From positions 1 to 5,094 of the forward strand of contig JAIWOJ010000214.1 in NCBI GenBank assembly GCA_020216965.1: DNA of 5,094 nt, written 5' to 3'. The stretch comes from Prosthecobacter sp. (GTDB taxonomy: Bacteria; Verrucomicrobiota; Verrucomicrobiia; Verrucomicrobiales; Verrucomicrobiaceae). Of this stretch, positions 1-5,094 are shown one piece after another (positions within the stretch are counted from its first letter, which is position 1; every line of letters begins with the position of its first letter). The notes beneath the pieces are model-generated. The model was given only the letters and a program-made list of their open reading frames with translations. It was not told the origin of the DNA and ran no database searches. The translations under genes were made by a program, and so were the position numbers.

Positions 1-23
1 GCCCCAGCTTTCCTCTCCACTTA

Positions 24-51
24 TCCCTTTTCACTCCTCCCTTTTCACTCG
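24..51. repeat. 14-bp tandem direct repeat, two copies
   Basis: The 13-mer TCCCTTTTCACTC occurs at 24-36 and again at 38-50, a period of 14 bp. It sits in a pyrimidine-rich stretch with no supported gene. With only two copies it may be chance slippage or a pair of protein-binding sites upstream of the riboswitch-controlled receptor gene. No function can be assigned. Confidence 0.6.
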
Positions 52-107
52 TCCGTCATCCTTTGCTTGCGCTTGGCCGGACCGCCGCTATGGCGTTGGC
101 ATGGCGG

Positions 108-137
108 GCTGCTTCGCATGAAGCGGCGCGTTTTCTT
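108..137 (+). terminator. Possible intrinsic terminator of an upstream gene
   Basis: GCTGCTTC (108-115) pairs with GAAGCGGC (120-127), an 8-bp stem with one G-T pair and a GCAT tetraloop. Three bases later comes a T-rich tail, TTTTCTT at 131-137. The GCG between stem and T tract and the C in the tail make it weaker than a textbook terminator. It could end transcription from a gene left of the window, or be a leader hairpin if the receptor promoter lies further upstream. Confidence 0.4.
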
Positions 138-173
138 GATCAGTCCGGCGGCGTGATGAGCGCGGCCGGCAGC

Positions 174-376
174 CGTTTCGCAGATGCAGGGAAGACCGTG
201 AGAACCGGTCACAGTGGCGCTGCGGTATCGGGTCACAATTCTGCGACGTGCCTGGCAGCGATGCCCGGCGGGTGAAGCCAATCGGGAGGCAACGAACGGT
301 GAAGGCGAGCAGGAAAGGCGCGTGGTTGCTTCAAACCATGCACAAACCCGGAGTCCGAATATCTCGCTGCGAAATG
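174..376 (+). ncRNA. Cobalamin (adenosylcobalamin-type) riboswitch
   Basis: This leader RNA should bind a cobalamin and repress the downstream receptor gene. Several known elements are visible in order. Closing helix P1 pairs 174-183 with 367-376 (TTTCGCAG with CTGCGAAA plus a C-G and a G-T pair). The conserved AGGGAA is at 188-193. P4 is GACCG (194-198) with CGGTC (206-210) around a TGAGAA-containing loop. P5 is CAG (212-214) with CTG (220-222) around loop TGGCG. P6 is CGGG (229-232) with CCCG (347-350). The B12 box is AGTCCGAATATCTCGC at 352-367. A GCC/GGC pair (277-279 with 288-290) encloses a GGGA resembling the conserved GCC...GGGAAGGC part. An 8-bp peripheral hairpin at 320-341 lengthens the variable arm. 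The B12-box 3' end departs from the usual ACCTGCC, but P1 compensates on the other side. The cognate gene, a BtuB-like receptor, supports the call independently. Confidence 0.9.
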
Positions 377-528
377 CTCACTCCCGCCGCTCCAGGTGGA
401 GGCCGGTGGGGACAAACTTCATCGCAACAATGAAGGGTGGGACGACCTCCCCGTGCCAGGCAGTCCAAAGCCTAAGGACGCCAAGCGGCCCGGGTGCTCG
501 CTCTTGCCACGACATCGCAAGACAACAC
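377..528 (+). promoter_or_regulatory. Structured leader / likely riboswitch expression platform
   Basis: This 152-nt stretch joins the riboswitch to the receptor start codon and shows no convincing gene. Three hairpins can be drawn. The first pairs CCCGCC (383-388) with GGTGGG (405-410), with an inner CTCC/GGAG stem (390-393 with 398-401). The second is a perfect 6-bp CTTCAT/ATGAAG (417-422 with 430-435). The third is GTCC/GGAC (463-466 with 476-479) continued by GGC/GCC with one bulged A. The riboswitch L5 loop TGGCG (215-219) is complementary to CGCC at 385-388 and to CGCCA at 479-483, either of which could be its kissing-loop partner. No T tract follows any hairpin, so translational control or Rho-dependent termination is more likely than intrinsic termination. 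That mechanism is inference. Confidence 0.5.
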
Positions 529-2412
529 ATGAAACAGCGCACATCGCGCCTGGGAGCGGTTTTTTATGCCCTCGCAGGCATCGGCCTGCTGGGGAGCAGC
601 ACGCTCTCTGGGCAGGAAAACCAGAATGAAAAGAAAACCAAGACCACGGAGCTAAGCCCCCTGGTCATCACGGCGACACGCACCGAGATGGAGGCAGACA
701 AGACGGCCTCCAGCATCACGGTGATCAGCCGGGAGCAGATAGAGCAGGCTCAGTTCCGCCAGTTGGCGGACGTGCTGCGCACCGTGCCGGGCATGACGGT
801 GGTGAACCCAGGCATCCCCGGCAACGTGGCCACCGTGCTGACGCGCGGCACGGCGACGAAGGACACCCTGCTAGTCATTGATGGGCGGCCTGTGCCCTTC
901 AATTTAGCGGGCTCCTTCAACGTGGAAACCATGGCGCTCGACAATGTGGAGCGTGTGGAGGTGCTGCGCGGCCCTGCCGCCAGCCTCTACGGCGGACGCA
1001 CCATGGGCGGCGTGATCAACATCATCACCCGCAGCGGACGCGGCCTGGAGAAGCCAGAGACGACCGCTTTCTTTGAGTCAGGCAGCTACGGCACCTTCCG
1101 CGAGGGGCTGAGCACGCTCGGCGCGGCGGGTGATGTGGACTGGGCTTTCGAGGCCAGCCGCACCGACATCCAGGGCCAAAGGATCAATAGCCAGTTTCAG
1201 CAATCGAACGTGGCTGGCCGCATCGGTTGGCAGATCGCGGAAGACCTGCGCTTTGACCTAGATGCCCGCTACTACACGGCGGATGTCGGCGTGCCGGGGA
1301 CGCGCTTTGCCAACGATCGGGATAATCACCTGCTCACGGAGTTCTGGAGCCTATCTCCGCGTCTTGTTTGGGAGGTGAATGAGCGCTGGCAGCAGAGTGT
1401 CACCTATTCTCACAGCCAATTCCGGCAGGTGGCCTCGGGGTTCACTGGCTTTCAGGTCAATAACCGCGTGGATTCGGTGACGGATTGGCTGGAATACCAG
1501 AGCAGCCTGAGGGTGACAGATGCCTGGACCGTGCTCGCGGGAGCTTGGTTCCAGGCCCAGAGTCATGAGCGCTTTAACGACAATACCGGCCTGACAGACA
1601 TTGATCAGAACCAGACCAACTGGGCTCTTTTCCTGCAATCTGAGGCCGAGGTGCTGCCCGGCCTGAATCTGCTGGGTGGTCTGCGTTACGATGCCTTTTC
1701 TGACTTTGACAACGCCGTGACCTGGCGCGCAGGCGTGAGCTACCGCCTACCATGGACGCGCACGCTGCTGCACGCGAACTACGGCACGGCCTACACGCCG
1801 CCGACACCGCAGGACGTTACCCCTGTGTTTTTCGGCAATCCGGCACTGGTAGCCCCTGAGCGTAGCCGGGGCTATGAGGTGGGTATCGAGCAGCCTCTTT
1901 TGAGCGATACGCTGCGGGTTCATGCTACCGCTTTTCGCAACGACATCCGCGATACTTACCAATACTTGCCTCCTTTCTTCCTCCCCCAGGCTGTGGGTGA
2001 AGCAACGGCTCAGGGGGTGGAGTCTGGCATCGTCTGGTGCCCATGCCGCGAATTCAGCCTAAACCTGGGCTGGACCTATCTGGATGCTCAGGATGATACG
2101 AATGATGTGCGCTTGGTGCGGCGCCCGCGGCACTCTTTGAATGGCGAGATCACGCTGCGCCCGCATGACGATGTGACCCTGAGCCTCAGTGCTGTGTATG
2201 TCATGGATCGGGAAGATTTTGATCCCCTCACCTTCGCCCAGCGAGACGTGGAGGACTTCCTCAACGTCCGCCTGAGCGCCAACTGGAGGGTGACAAAGAA
2301 CCTCGAAATCTTTGGCCGCATTGAGAACCTACTGGGGGATCAATATGAAGAGATCCCCGGCTTCCCCGCCCTGGATACAGGAGCCTATGCGGGCGTGAAG
2401 ATCCGCTTCTAA
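529..2412 (+). CDS. btuB: TonB-dependent outer-membrane receptor, BtuB-like (vitamin B12 importer)
   Basis: This 627-aa protein is a TonB-dependent gated barrel of the outer membrane that most likely imports cobalamin into the periplasm using TonB/ExbBD energy. Residues 1-28 form a signal peptide (basic MKQR start, hydrophobic 9-24, likely cleavage after the Ser/Gly-rich stretch). A TonB box (LVITATR, 45-51) follows, and the plug domain covers about 57-170 with typical motifs (LLVIDGRPV, VERVEVLRGPAASLYG, GGVINIITR). The beta-barrel runs to the C-terminus and ends in the terminal aromatic expected of outer-membrane proteins (KIRF), preceded by the NLLGDQYEE closing motif. The length is close to E. 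coli BtuB (about 600 aa). The frame is open upstream to 214, but the ATG at 529 is chosen because it begins the signal peptide and lies beyond the riboswitch. No clear Shine-Dalgarno precedes it. The substrate is inferred mainly from the riboswitch, since TonB receptors are hard to assign by sequence alone. An odd C-P-C pair lies at 504-506 in the barrel. Confidence 0.9.
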   Translation: MKQRTSRLGAVFYALAGIGLLGSSTLSGQENQNEKKTKTTELSPLVITATRTEMEADKTASSITVISREQIEQAQFRQLADVLRTVPGMTVVNPGIPGNVATVLTRGTATKDTLLVIDGRPVPFNLAGSFNVETMALDNVERVEVLRGPAASLYGGRTMGGVINIITRSGRGLEKPETTAFFESGSYGTFREGLSTLGAAGDVDWAFEASRTDIQGQRINSQFQQSNVAGRIGWQIAEDLRFDLDARYYTADVGVPGTRFANDRDNHLLTEFWSLSPRLVWEVNERWQQSVTYSHSQFRQVASGFTGFQVNNRVDSVTDWLEYQSSLRVTDAWTVLAGAWFQAQSHERFNDNTGLTDIDQNQTNWALFLQSEAEVLPGLNLLGGLRYDAFSDFDNAVTWRAGVSYRLPWTRTLLHANYGTAYTPPTPQDVTPVFFGNPALVAPERSRGYEVGIEQPLLSDTLRVHATAFRNDIRDTYQYLPPFFLPQAVGEATAQGVESGIVWCPCREFSLNLGWTYLDAQDDTNDVRLVRRPRHSLNGEITLRPHDDVTLSLSAVYVMDREDFDPLTFAQRDVEDFLNVRLSANWRVTKNLEIFGRIENLLGDQYEEIPGFPALDTGAYAGVKIRF

Positions 2413-2437
2413 CCGCTGCTTAGTCGATGAAATCATG

Positions 2438-2476
2438 GCGGCAGGTGACTGGATGCCCCGTCCCCTGCCGCTTTTT
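2438..2476 (+). terminator. Intrinsic terminator of the receptor gene
   Basis: GCGGCAGG (2438-2445) pairs perfectly with CCTGCCGC (2464-2471), followed directly by five Ts (2472-2476). The 18-nt loop can fold further through GGA/TCC (2451-2453 with 2461-2463). It lies 25 bp after the receptor stop codon. On the minus strand the same stem lacks a good T tract, so it should stop the receptor transcript rather than the converging permease transcript. Confidence 0.85.
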
Positions 2477-2487
2477 CGCATCAGCGC

Positions 2488-3261
2488 TCAAACACGGCGT
2501 CTTTGCAGACGGAGGCTGAGAGCTGCCACCAGGAAGGTCACCGCAATCATCAGTGTGCTGAGCGCATTAATGATCGGCAAACTGCGGCTCGTTTTCATCA
2601 TGCTAGCGACACGCAGCGGCAGCGTGGTGGTGCCTGGGCCACTGACAAAAAAGGTAATAACGTAGTCATCAATGGATAGCGTAAAGGCCAGCAACCCGCC
2701 CGCGAGGATGCCTGGCATCAGCAGCGGCAGCAGCACGCGGCGCGCAGCCTGCCAAGGGCCTGCCCCCAGATCACGAGCAGCGTCCATCAAAGTGACATCA
2801 AAGTCCTGCAAGCGTGCCAAAACCACCATGGCAACGTAGCTTAGGCAAAAGGTCGTGTGGGCAATCCACAGCGTCAGCATCCCTGTCTGGAGCCCGATAG
2901 CGGCAAAGAGGGCGAGTAGTGACATGCCCGTGAGCACATCCGGCAGCGCCAGAGGCACGATGACAAGCGCCCGGTGCACCTCCTGCAGCCAGGAGCGGAA
3001 ACGGTGTAAAGCCAGCGCAGCGAGGGTGCCTAGCACCATGGAGGTAAGCGTGGCTGAGGTCGCGAGCTTGAGCGTCACCCAAAGGGAGTCCCAGACAGCA
3101 TCTGCGGCCCAGAGCTGCTCATACCATTTCCAGGTAAAACCCAGCCAGGTGCCGCCAAAGCGAGATTCGTTCATGGAATTGATGACCAACACGGCCAACG
3201 GCACATGCAAGAAAAGCAGCACCAGGACGGTGACCGTGGCAGGCAGGCGGGAACGTCTCAT
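2488..3261 (-). CDS. potC: ABC transporter permease, PotC family (spermidine/putrescine type)
   Basis: This is a 257-aa inner-membrane permease subunit of a polyamine-type ABC importer, close in length to E. coli PotC (264 aa). It has about six hydrophobic segments (roughly 8-28, 63-85, 97-120, 126-149, 183-205, 232-251). The EAA loop that docks with the ATPase is clear: DAARDLGAG at 160-168, ending in LLP at 177-179. PotC-like signatures include NSMNESRFGG near 28-37, TFCLSYV near 137-143 and SIDDYVITFFVSGPG (196-210). The ATG at 3261 is preferred because it gives the normal short basic N-terminus; an ATG at 3333 would overlap the upstream gene and add an atypical 24-aa lead. No strong ribosome-binding site is visible. 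The upstream neighbour, 32 bp away on the same strand, is a lipoprotein gene and not the expected potB, and no ATPase or binding protein is in view. The substrate could be another small cation or a related solute; the gene symbol is by family only. Confidence 0.88.
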   Translation of the reverse strand: MRRSRLPATVTVLVLLFLHVPLAVLVINSMNESRFGGTWLGFTWKWYEQLWAADAVWDSLWVTLKLATSATLTSMVLGTLAALALHRFRSWLQEVHRALVIVPLALPDVLTGMSLLALFAAIGLQTGMLTLWIAHTTFCLSYVAMVVLARLQDFDVTLMDAARDLGAGPWQAARRVLLPLLMPGILAGGLLAFTLSIDDYVITFFVSGPGTTTLPLRVASMMKTSRSLPIINALSTLMIAVTFLVAALSLRLQRRRV

Positions 3262-3293
3262 GAGCACAGGGTAGCCGCGAGATTGGACATGCC

Positions 3294-3857
3294 TCAGCGC
3301 CGCACCATTACCGTGGGCGCAGTCCAATTCCAAAAACGCGGGGCCAGTAAGGCGGCTGCATTGGCGGGATCAGCCGCTAGGCTATTGTGGTCGCCATCTT
3401 TGTCAGCTCTCACGCTGCCTTTGAGTTCACCTGCCTTGATGGCGGCGTTCACCGCCTTGTGGTCGATGGCCCAAAGCAGAAAGCTCCGGCCATTGTTAGC
3501 CACGCGCAGGAGATGCAGGCCGCCAGCGGGCTTTTTCTTGTCCTTCAGGATGGCAAAGCAAAGGCCAGCCTCCTTTTTCTCCGCCGCCGTCTGGCGCAGG
3601 GCTAGGGTAAAGGTCTCGTCCTTTTTTTCACCGTCCTTGGTTTCACGCAGTTCCAGCAGTCCCTGGGCAGCATCCAGCACCTGGAAGGAGAATGTCTCCT
3701 CTGGCTCATCCACCGGGGACCAAACGCCCCCCCACTCGGCTTCCTTTAGCGGCATGGGACCGCTGCCAAAACCATCTGGCACGCTGGTCTCAGGACAAGC
3801 ACAGAGGGCTGCAGCCAGGACGAACGCTGCGGCTGAACGGATGAATGCGATCTTCAT
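3294..3857 (-). CDS. Putative lipoprotein of unknown function
   Basis: I do not recognise this 187-aa protein. Its N-terminus is a lipoprotein-type signal peptide: MKIAFIR, a hydrophobic Ala/Val/Leu run at 9-18, then L-C-A-C, with Cys21 the likely lipidated residue, although Cys at -2 makes the lipobox imperfect. The mature part is soluble and charged, with a WGGVW motif near 42-46, a Glu/Lys-rich middle (71-110) suggesting a small beta-rich fold, and a Trp/Pro-containing C-terminus. No catalytic motif is evident. The frame is open far upstream to 4448, but that part is antisense to the SWIM gene. The ATG at 3857 is supported by the signal peptide and by AGGA on the minus strand (3868-3871), 10 nt before the start. 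It precedes the PotC-like permease by 32 bp and may be co-transcribed with it. It is far too short to be a PotD-type binding protein. Confidence 0.75.
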   Translation of the reverse strand: MKIAFIRSAAAFVLAAALCACPETSVPDGFGSGPMPLKEAEWGGVWSPVDEPEETFSFQVLDAAQGLLELRETKDGEKKDETFTLALRQTAAEKKEAGLCFAILKDKKKPAGGLHLLRVANNGRSFLLWAIDHKAVNAAIKAGELKGSVRADKDGDHNSLAADPANAAALLAPRFWNWTAPTVMVRR

Positions 3858-3931
3858 GCGAGCAGCATCCTGCCCCAGCGCGCTCTGGGCAGGCAAGATG
3901 AAAAACTCGACGCCTCCGTAGGCATGAGGTA

Positions 3932-3959
3932 ACATACCGCCATGTGGTGGTCGTATGAA
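3932..3959 (-). promoter_or_regulatory. Weak candidate promoter for the lipoprotein-permease pair
   Basis: On the minus strand TTCATA (3954-3959) and TATGTT (3932-3937) are separated by exactly 17 bp, each matching four of six bases of the sigma-70 -35 and -10 consensus. Transcription would begin about 68 nt before the lipoprotein ATG at 3857. The -35 part lies inside the first codons of the divergent SWIM gene. Short matches like this arise by chance, and promoter rules for this lineage are not known to me. Confidence 0.25.
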
Positions 3960-4712
3960 GATATCCAAGAACAAAAAAAGCGTGTGCAAAAAGAAATCGT
4001 ACGCCGCAAGAAACGTGGAGAGAACTTTGAGCCCCTGATGGCTCCGAAAGGCAACAAGAAGCTCTGCACCACGTTTTGGGGGCAGGCCTGGTGCCGAAAT
4101 CTTGAGAACTATCAGGTCTATGAATCGCGCCTGCCGCGCGGCCGCAGTTATCTCCGTCAGGGGAATGTCTATCAGGTGGAAATCCAGCCCGGTGTGGTTT
4201 CTGCGACGGTGGCAGGCTCTTATCTTTATCAAACGTGTGTCCACATTCAGCCGCTCAATCGCGGACACTGGCTGAAGATTGTCCAGCAAGGGGCTGGTGA
4301 GGTAGCATCCATGCTGGACCTGCTGGCAGGCAAACTCGGGGATGGATTGATGCGGCTGCTCACTGACCCCGATCAGGGGCTTTTCCCCAAGCCGAAAGAA
4401 ATCCGTTTTGATTGCTCCTGCCCGGACCATGCGGACATGTGTAAGCATGTGGCCGCCCTCCTATATGGCGTGGGCGTGATGCTGGATCAGCGGCCCGATT
4501 TGCTTTTCACCCTACGCGGTGTGGATCAGTCGGAGTTGTTAGCCGGGGCTAGCCAGACGGCGGTGGAGTCGGTCGCACAAAGCAATGAAGAGCTTGCGGG
4601 GACGGACCTGTCTGCCCTCTTTGGCATCGACCTAGCGGAACCCTCCACGGTGCTACCAGAAGCGCCTGATTCGCCTGCCAAAAAAACGCGCACTCGACGC
4701 AGCAAGCGCTGA
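3942..4712 (+). CDS. Standalone SWIM zinc-finger protein (COG4279 / YwqB-like)
   Basis: This 256-aa, probably cytoplasmic protein matches the family of standalone SWIM-domain proteins. The N-terminal third (about 41-112) carries the family block: TFWGQAWCRNLE, then SRLPRGRSYLRQG and VEIQPGVVSATVAGS. The SWIM zinc finger is at 158-169 with C158-x-C160-x6-C167-x-H169, all four ligands present, followed by the usual helix (VAALLYGVGVMLDQRPDLLFTLRG). The C-terminus from about 200 is low-complexity and ends in a basic tail (KKTRTRRSKR), consistent with nucleic-acid contact. SWIM domains are thought to bind DNA or protein; the biochemical role of this family is unknown. In many bacteria relatives sit beside an SNF2-type helicase gene (as ywqB/ywqA in Bacillus), but none is visible here. 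GAGG at 3926-3929 is a somewhat distant ribosome-binding site. The gene diverges from the lipoprotein gene across an 84-bp gap. Confidence 0.88.
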   Translation: MWWSYEDIQEQKKRVQKEIVRRKKRGENFEPLMAPKGNKKLCTTFWGQAWCRNLENYQVYESRLPRGRSYLRQGNVYQVEIQPGVVSATVAGSYLYQTCVHIQPLNRGHWLKIVQQGAGEVASMLDLLAGKLGDGLMRLLTDPDQGLFPKPKEIRFDCSCPDHADMCKHVAALLYGVGVMLDQRPDLLFTLRGVDQSELLAGASQTAVESVAQSNEELAGTDLSALFGIDLAEPSTVLPEAPDSPAKKTRTRRSKR

Positions 4713-4738
4713 ACACGGATGCTGCTTTCCCAGGGGAC

Positions 4739-4763
4739 CGGCGCATTCGCGAGGAATGCGCCG
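4739..4763. terminator. T-less hairpin between convergent genes
   Basis: CGGCGCATTC (4739-4748) and GAATGCGCCG (4754-4763) form a perfect 10-bp stem with the 5-nt loop GCGAG. It lies 26 bp after the SWIM stop codon and 22 bp from the stop of the converging oxidoreductase, where a shared terminator is expected. Neither strand has a T tract after the stem, so it may act as a non-canonical terminator or an RNA-stabilising 3' end. A 12-bp palindrome (ACGCGGCCGCGT, 4770-4781) follows. Confidence 0.55.
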
Positions 4764-4785
4764 TGGCTTACGCGGCCGCGTTGGC

Positions 4786-5094
4786 CTAGACGCTGAGCTT
4801 GGTCCAGGCGGCGTTGGCCTTGCTGGAGGCGACGACGGCCTCGATGAAGGCCATGCCGCGCACGCCATCCTGAATCTTCGGGAAATCGTTTTCGATCTCC
4901 GTAGGGGCACGCCCTTCCTCACGGGCGCGAATGGCGTTGGCAAAGTTTTTGTAGATGTTGGCAAAGGCCTCCAAGTAGCCTTCTGGATGCGCAGGGGGGG
5001 TGCGGGTGGCTGCGGCAGCGTTGGCCCCGAGGTAGCCGTTGGCAGTGCGATAGACCTGCATGGGCTGGTCCAGCCACTTGACGAGCATGGTGTT
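4786..5094 (-). CDS. Gfo/Idh/MocA-family oxidoreductase, C-terminal part (5' end outside window)
   Basis: Only the last 102 codons are present; the frame stays open to the window edge, so the N-terminal Rossmann NAD(P)-binding domain is missing from view. The visible part matches the C-terminal substrate-binding domain of sugar or polyol dehydrogenases in this family: an NGYLGANAAAATRTPPAHPEGY stretch in which the HPEGY motif stands out, then EAFANIYKNFANAIRAREEG, the D-F-P-K-I-Q-D-G-V-R-G segment that usually precedes the last helix, and FIEAVVASSKANAAWTKL at the end. Family members are typically 330-400 aa, so about a quarter of the protein is seen. The substrate cannot be told from this fragment. 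The M at 5088 is an internal residue, not a start. It ends facing the SWIM gene and shares the intergenic hairpin. Confidence 0.88.
   Translation of the reverse strand, partial: NTMLVKWLDQPMQVYRTANGYLGANAAAATRTPPAHPEGYLEAFANIYKNFANAIRAREEGRAPTEIENDFPKIQDGVRGMAFIEAVVASSKANAAWTKLSV

Noticed and set aside
67..94. Possible sigma-70 promoter, TTGCGC and TATGGC with a 16-bp spacer, for the riboswitch-receptor transcript
   Set aside because: Poor match in a GC-rich background, and it lies before a terminator-like hairpin at 108-137; not distinguishable from chance.
214..528. N-terminal extension of the receptor reading frame (105 extra codons)
   Set aside because: It overlaps the riboswitch, has no protein-like composition and would bury the signal peptide; the ATG at 529 starts a good signal sequence.
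544..562. GC-rich short stem followed by six Ts, resembling a terminator near the start of the receptor gene
   Set aside because: The stem is only about 3 bp (CGC/GCG), and the run of Ts encodes part of the signal peptide (V-F-Y); too weak to be an attenuator.
3378..3405. EF-hand-like Asp-rich segment (DKDGDHNS) in the lipoprotein
   Set aside because: It has the DxDxD spacing by eye, but no flanking helices and no conserved Glu at the end of the loop; likely just an acidic turn.
3205..3921. 238-aa plus-strand reading frame
   Set aside because: Ser/Ala/Arg-rich antisense shadow of the lipoprotein and permease genes, with no recognisable domain.
3858..4448. Upstream extension of the lipoprotein frame to a 384-aa protein
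   Set aside because: It is antisense to the well-supported SWIM zinc-finger gene, and the internal ATG at 3857 begins a clear lipoprotein signal peptide with an AGGA site in front.
4653..4964. 103-aa minus-strand reading frame
   Set aside because: Arg/Pro/Ser-rich out-of-frame shadow of the oxidoreductase and the SWIM gene end.

Overview
This 5.1-kb window looks like ordinary chromosomal DNA of a moderately high-GC Gram-negative bacterium. The outer-membrane receptor with a TonB box and the lipoprotein signal peptide both imply an outer membrane. The mix of an orphan SWIM zinc-finger protein, a Gfo/Idh/MocA oxidoreductase with an HPEGY motif and an unrecognised short lipoprotein would suit the Verrucomicrobiota/Planctomycetota group, but that placement is inference from gene style, not proof.

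Layout. Positions 1-175 are non-coding: a pyrimidine-rich 14-bp tandem repeat, then a hairpin with a T-rich tail that may end an upstream gene. Positions ~174-376 form a cobalamin (B12) riboswitch, supported by a 10-bp closing helix, the GGGAA core, the P4/P5/P6 pairings and a B12 box. A further ~150-nt structured leader leads to a 627-aa TonB-dependent receptor of the BtuB type (529-2412, +), followed by a clear intrinsic terminator. Converging on it from the minus strand are a PotC-type ABC permease (2488-3261) and, 32 bp upstream of that, a 187-aa lipoprotein of unknown function (3294-3857). The two may share a transcript. Divergent from the lipoprotein is a standalone SWIM zinc-finger protein of the COG4279/YwqB type (3942-4712, +). 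It converges, across a perfect 10-bp hairpin, on the C-terminal part of a Gfo/Idh/MocA oxidoreductase (4786-5094, -) that runs off the window end.

How the parts work together. The riboswitch and receptor form one functional unit: when cobalamin is abundant in the cell the leader should shut down production of the outer-membrane importer. The other genes show no functional link to B12 or to each other. The permease lacks its usual PotA/B/D partners here, and the SWIM protein lacks the SNF2 helicase often found beside its relatives. I found no mobile element, CRISPR array, tRNA or rRNA. I saw no convincing undescribed system; the unusual points are the long structured leader below the riboswitch and the orphan status of three genes.
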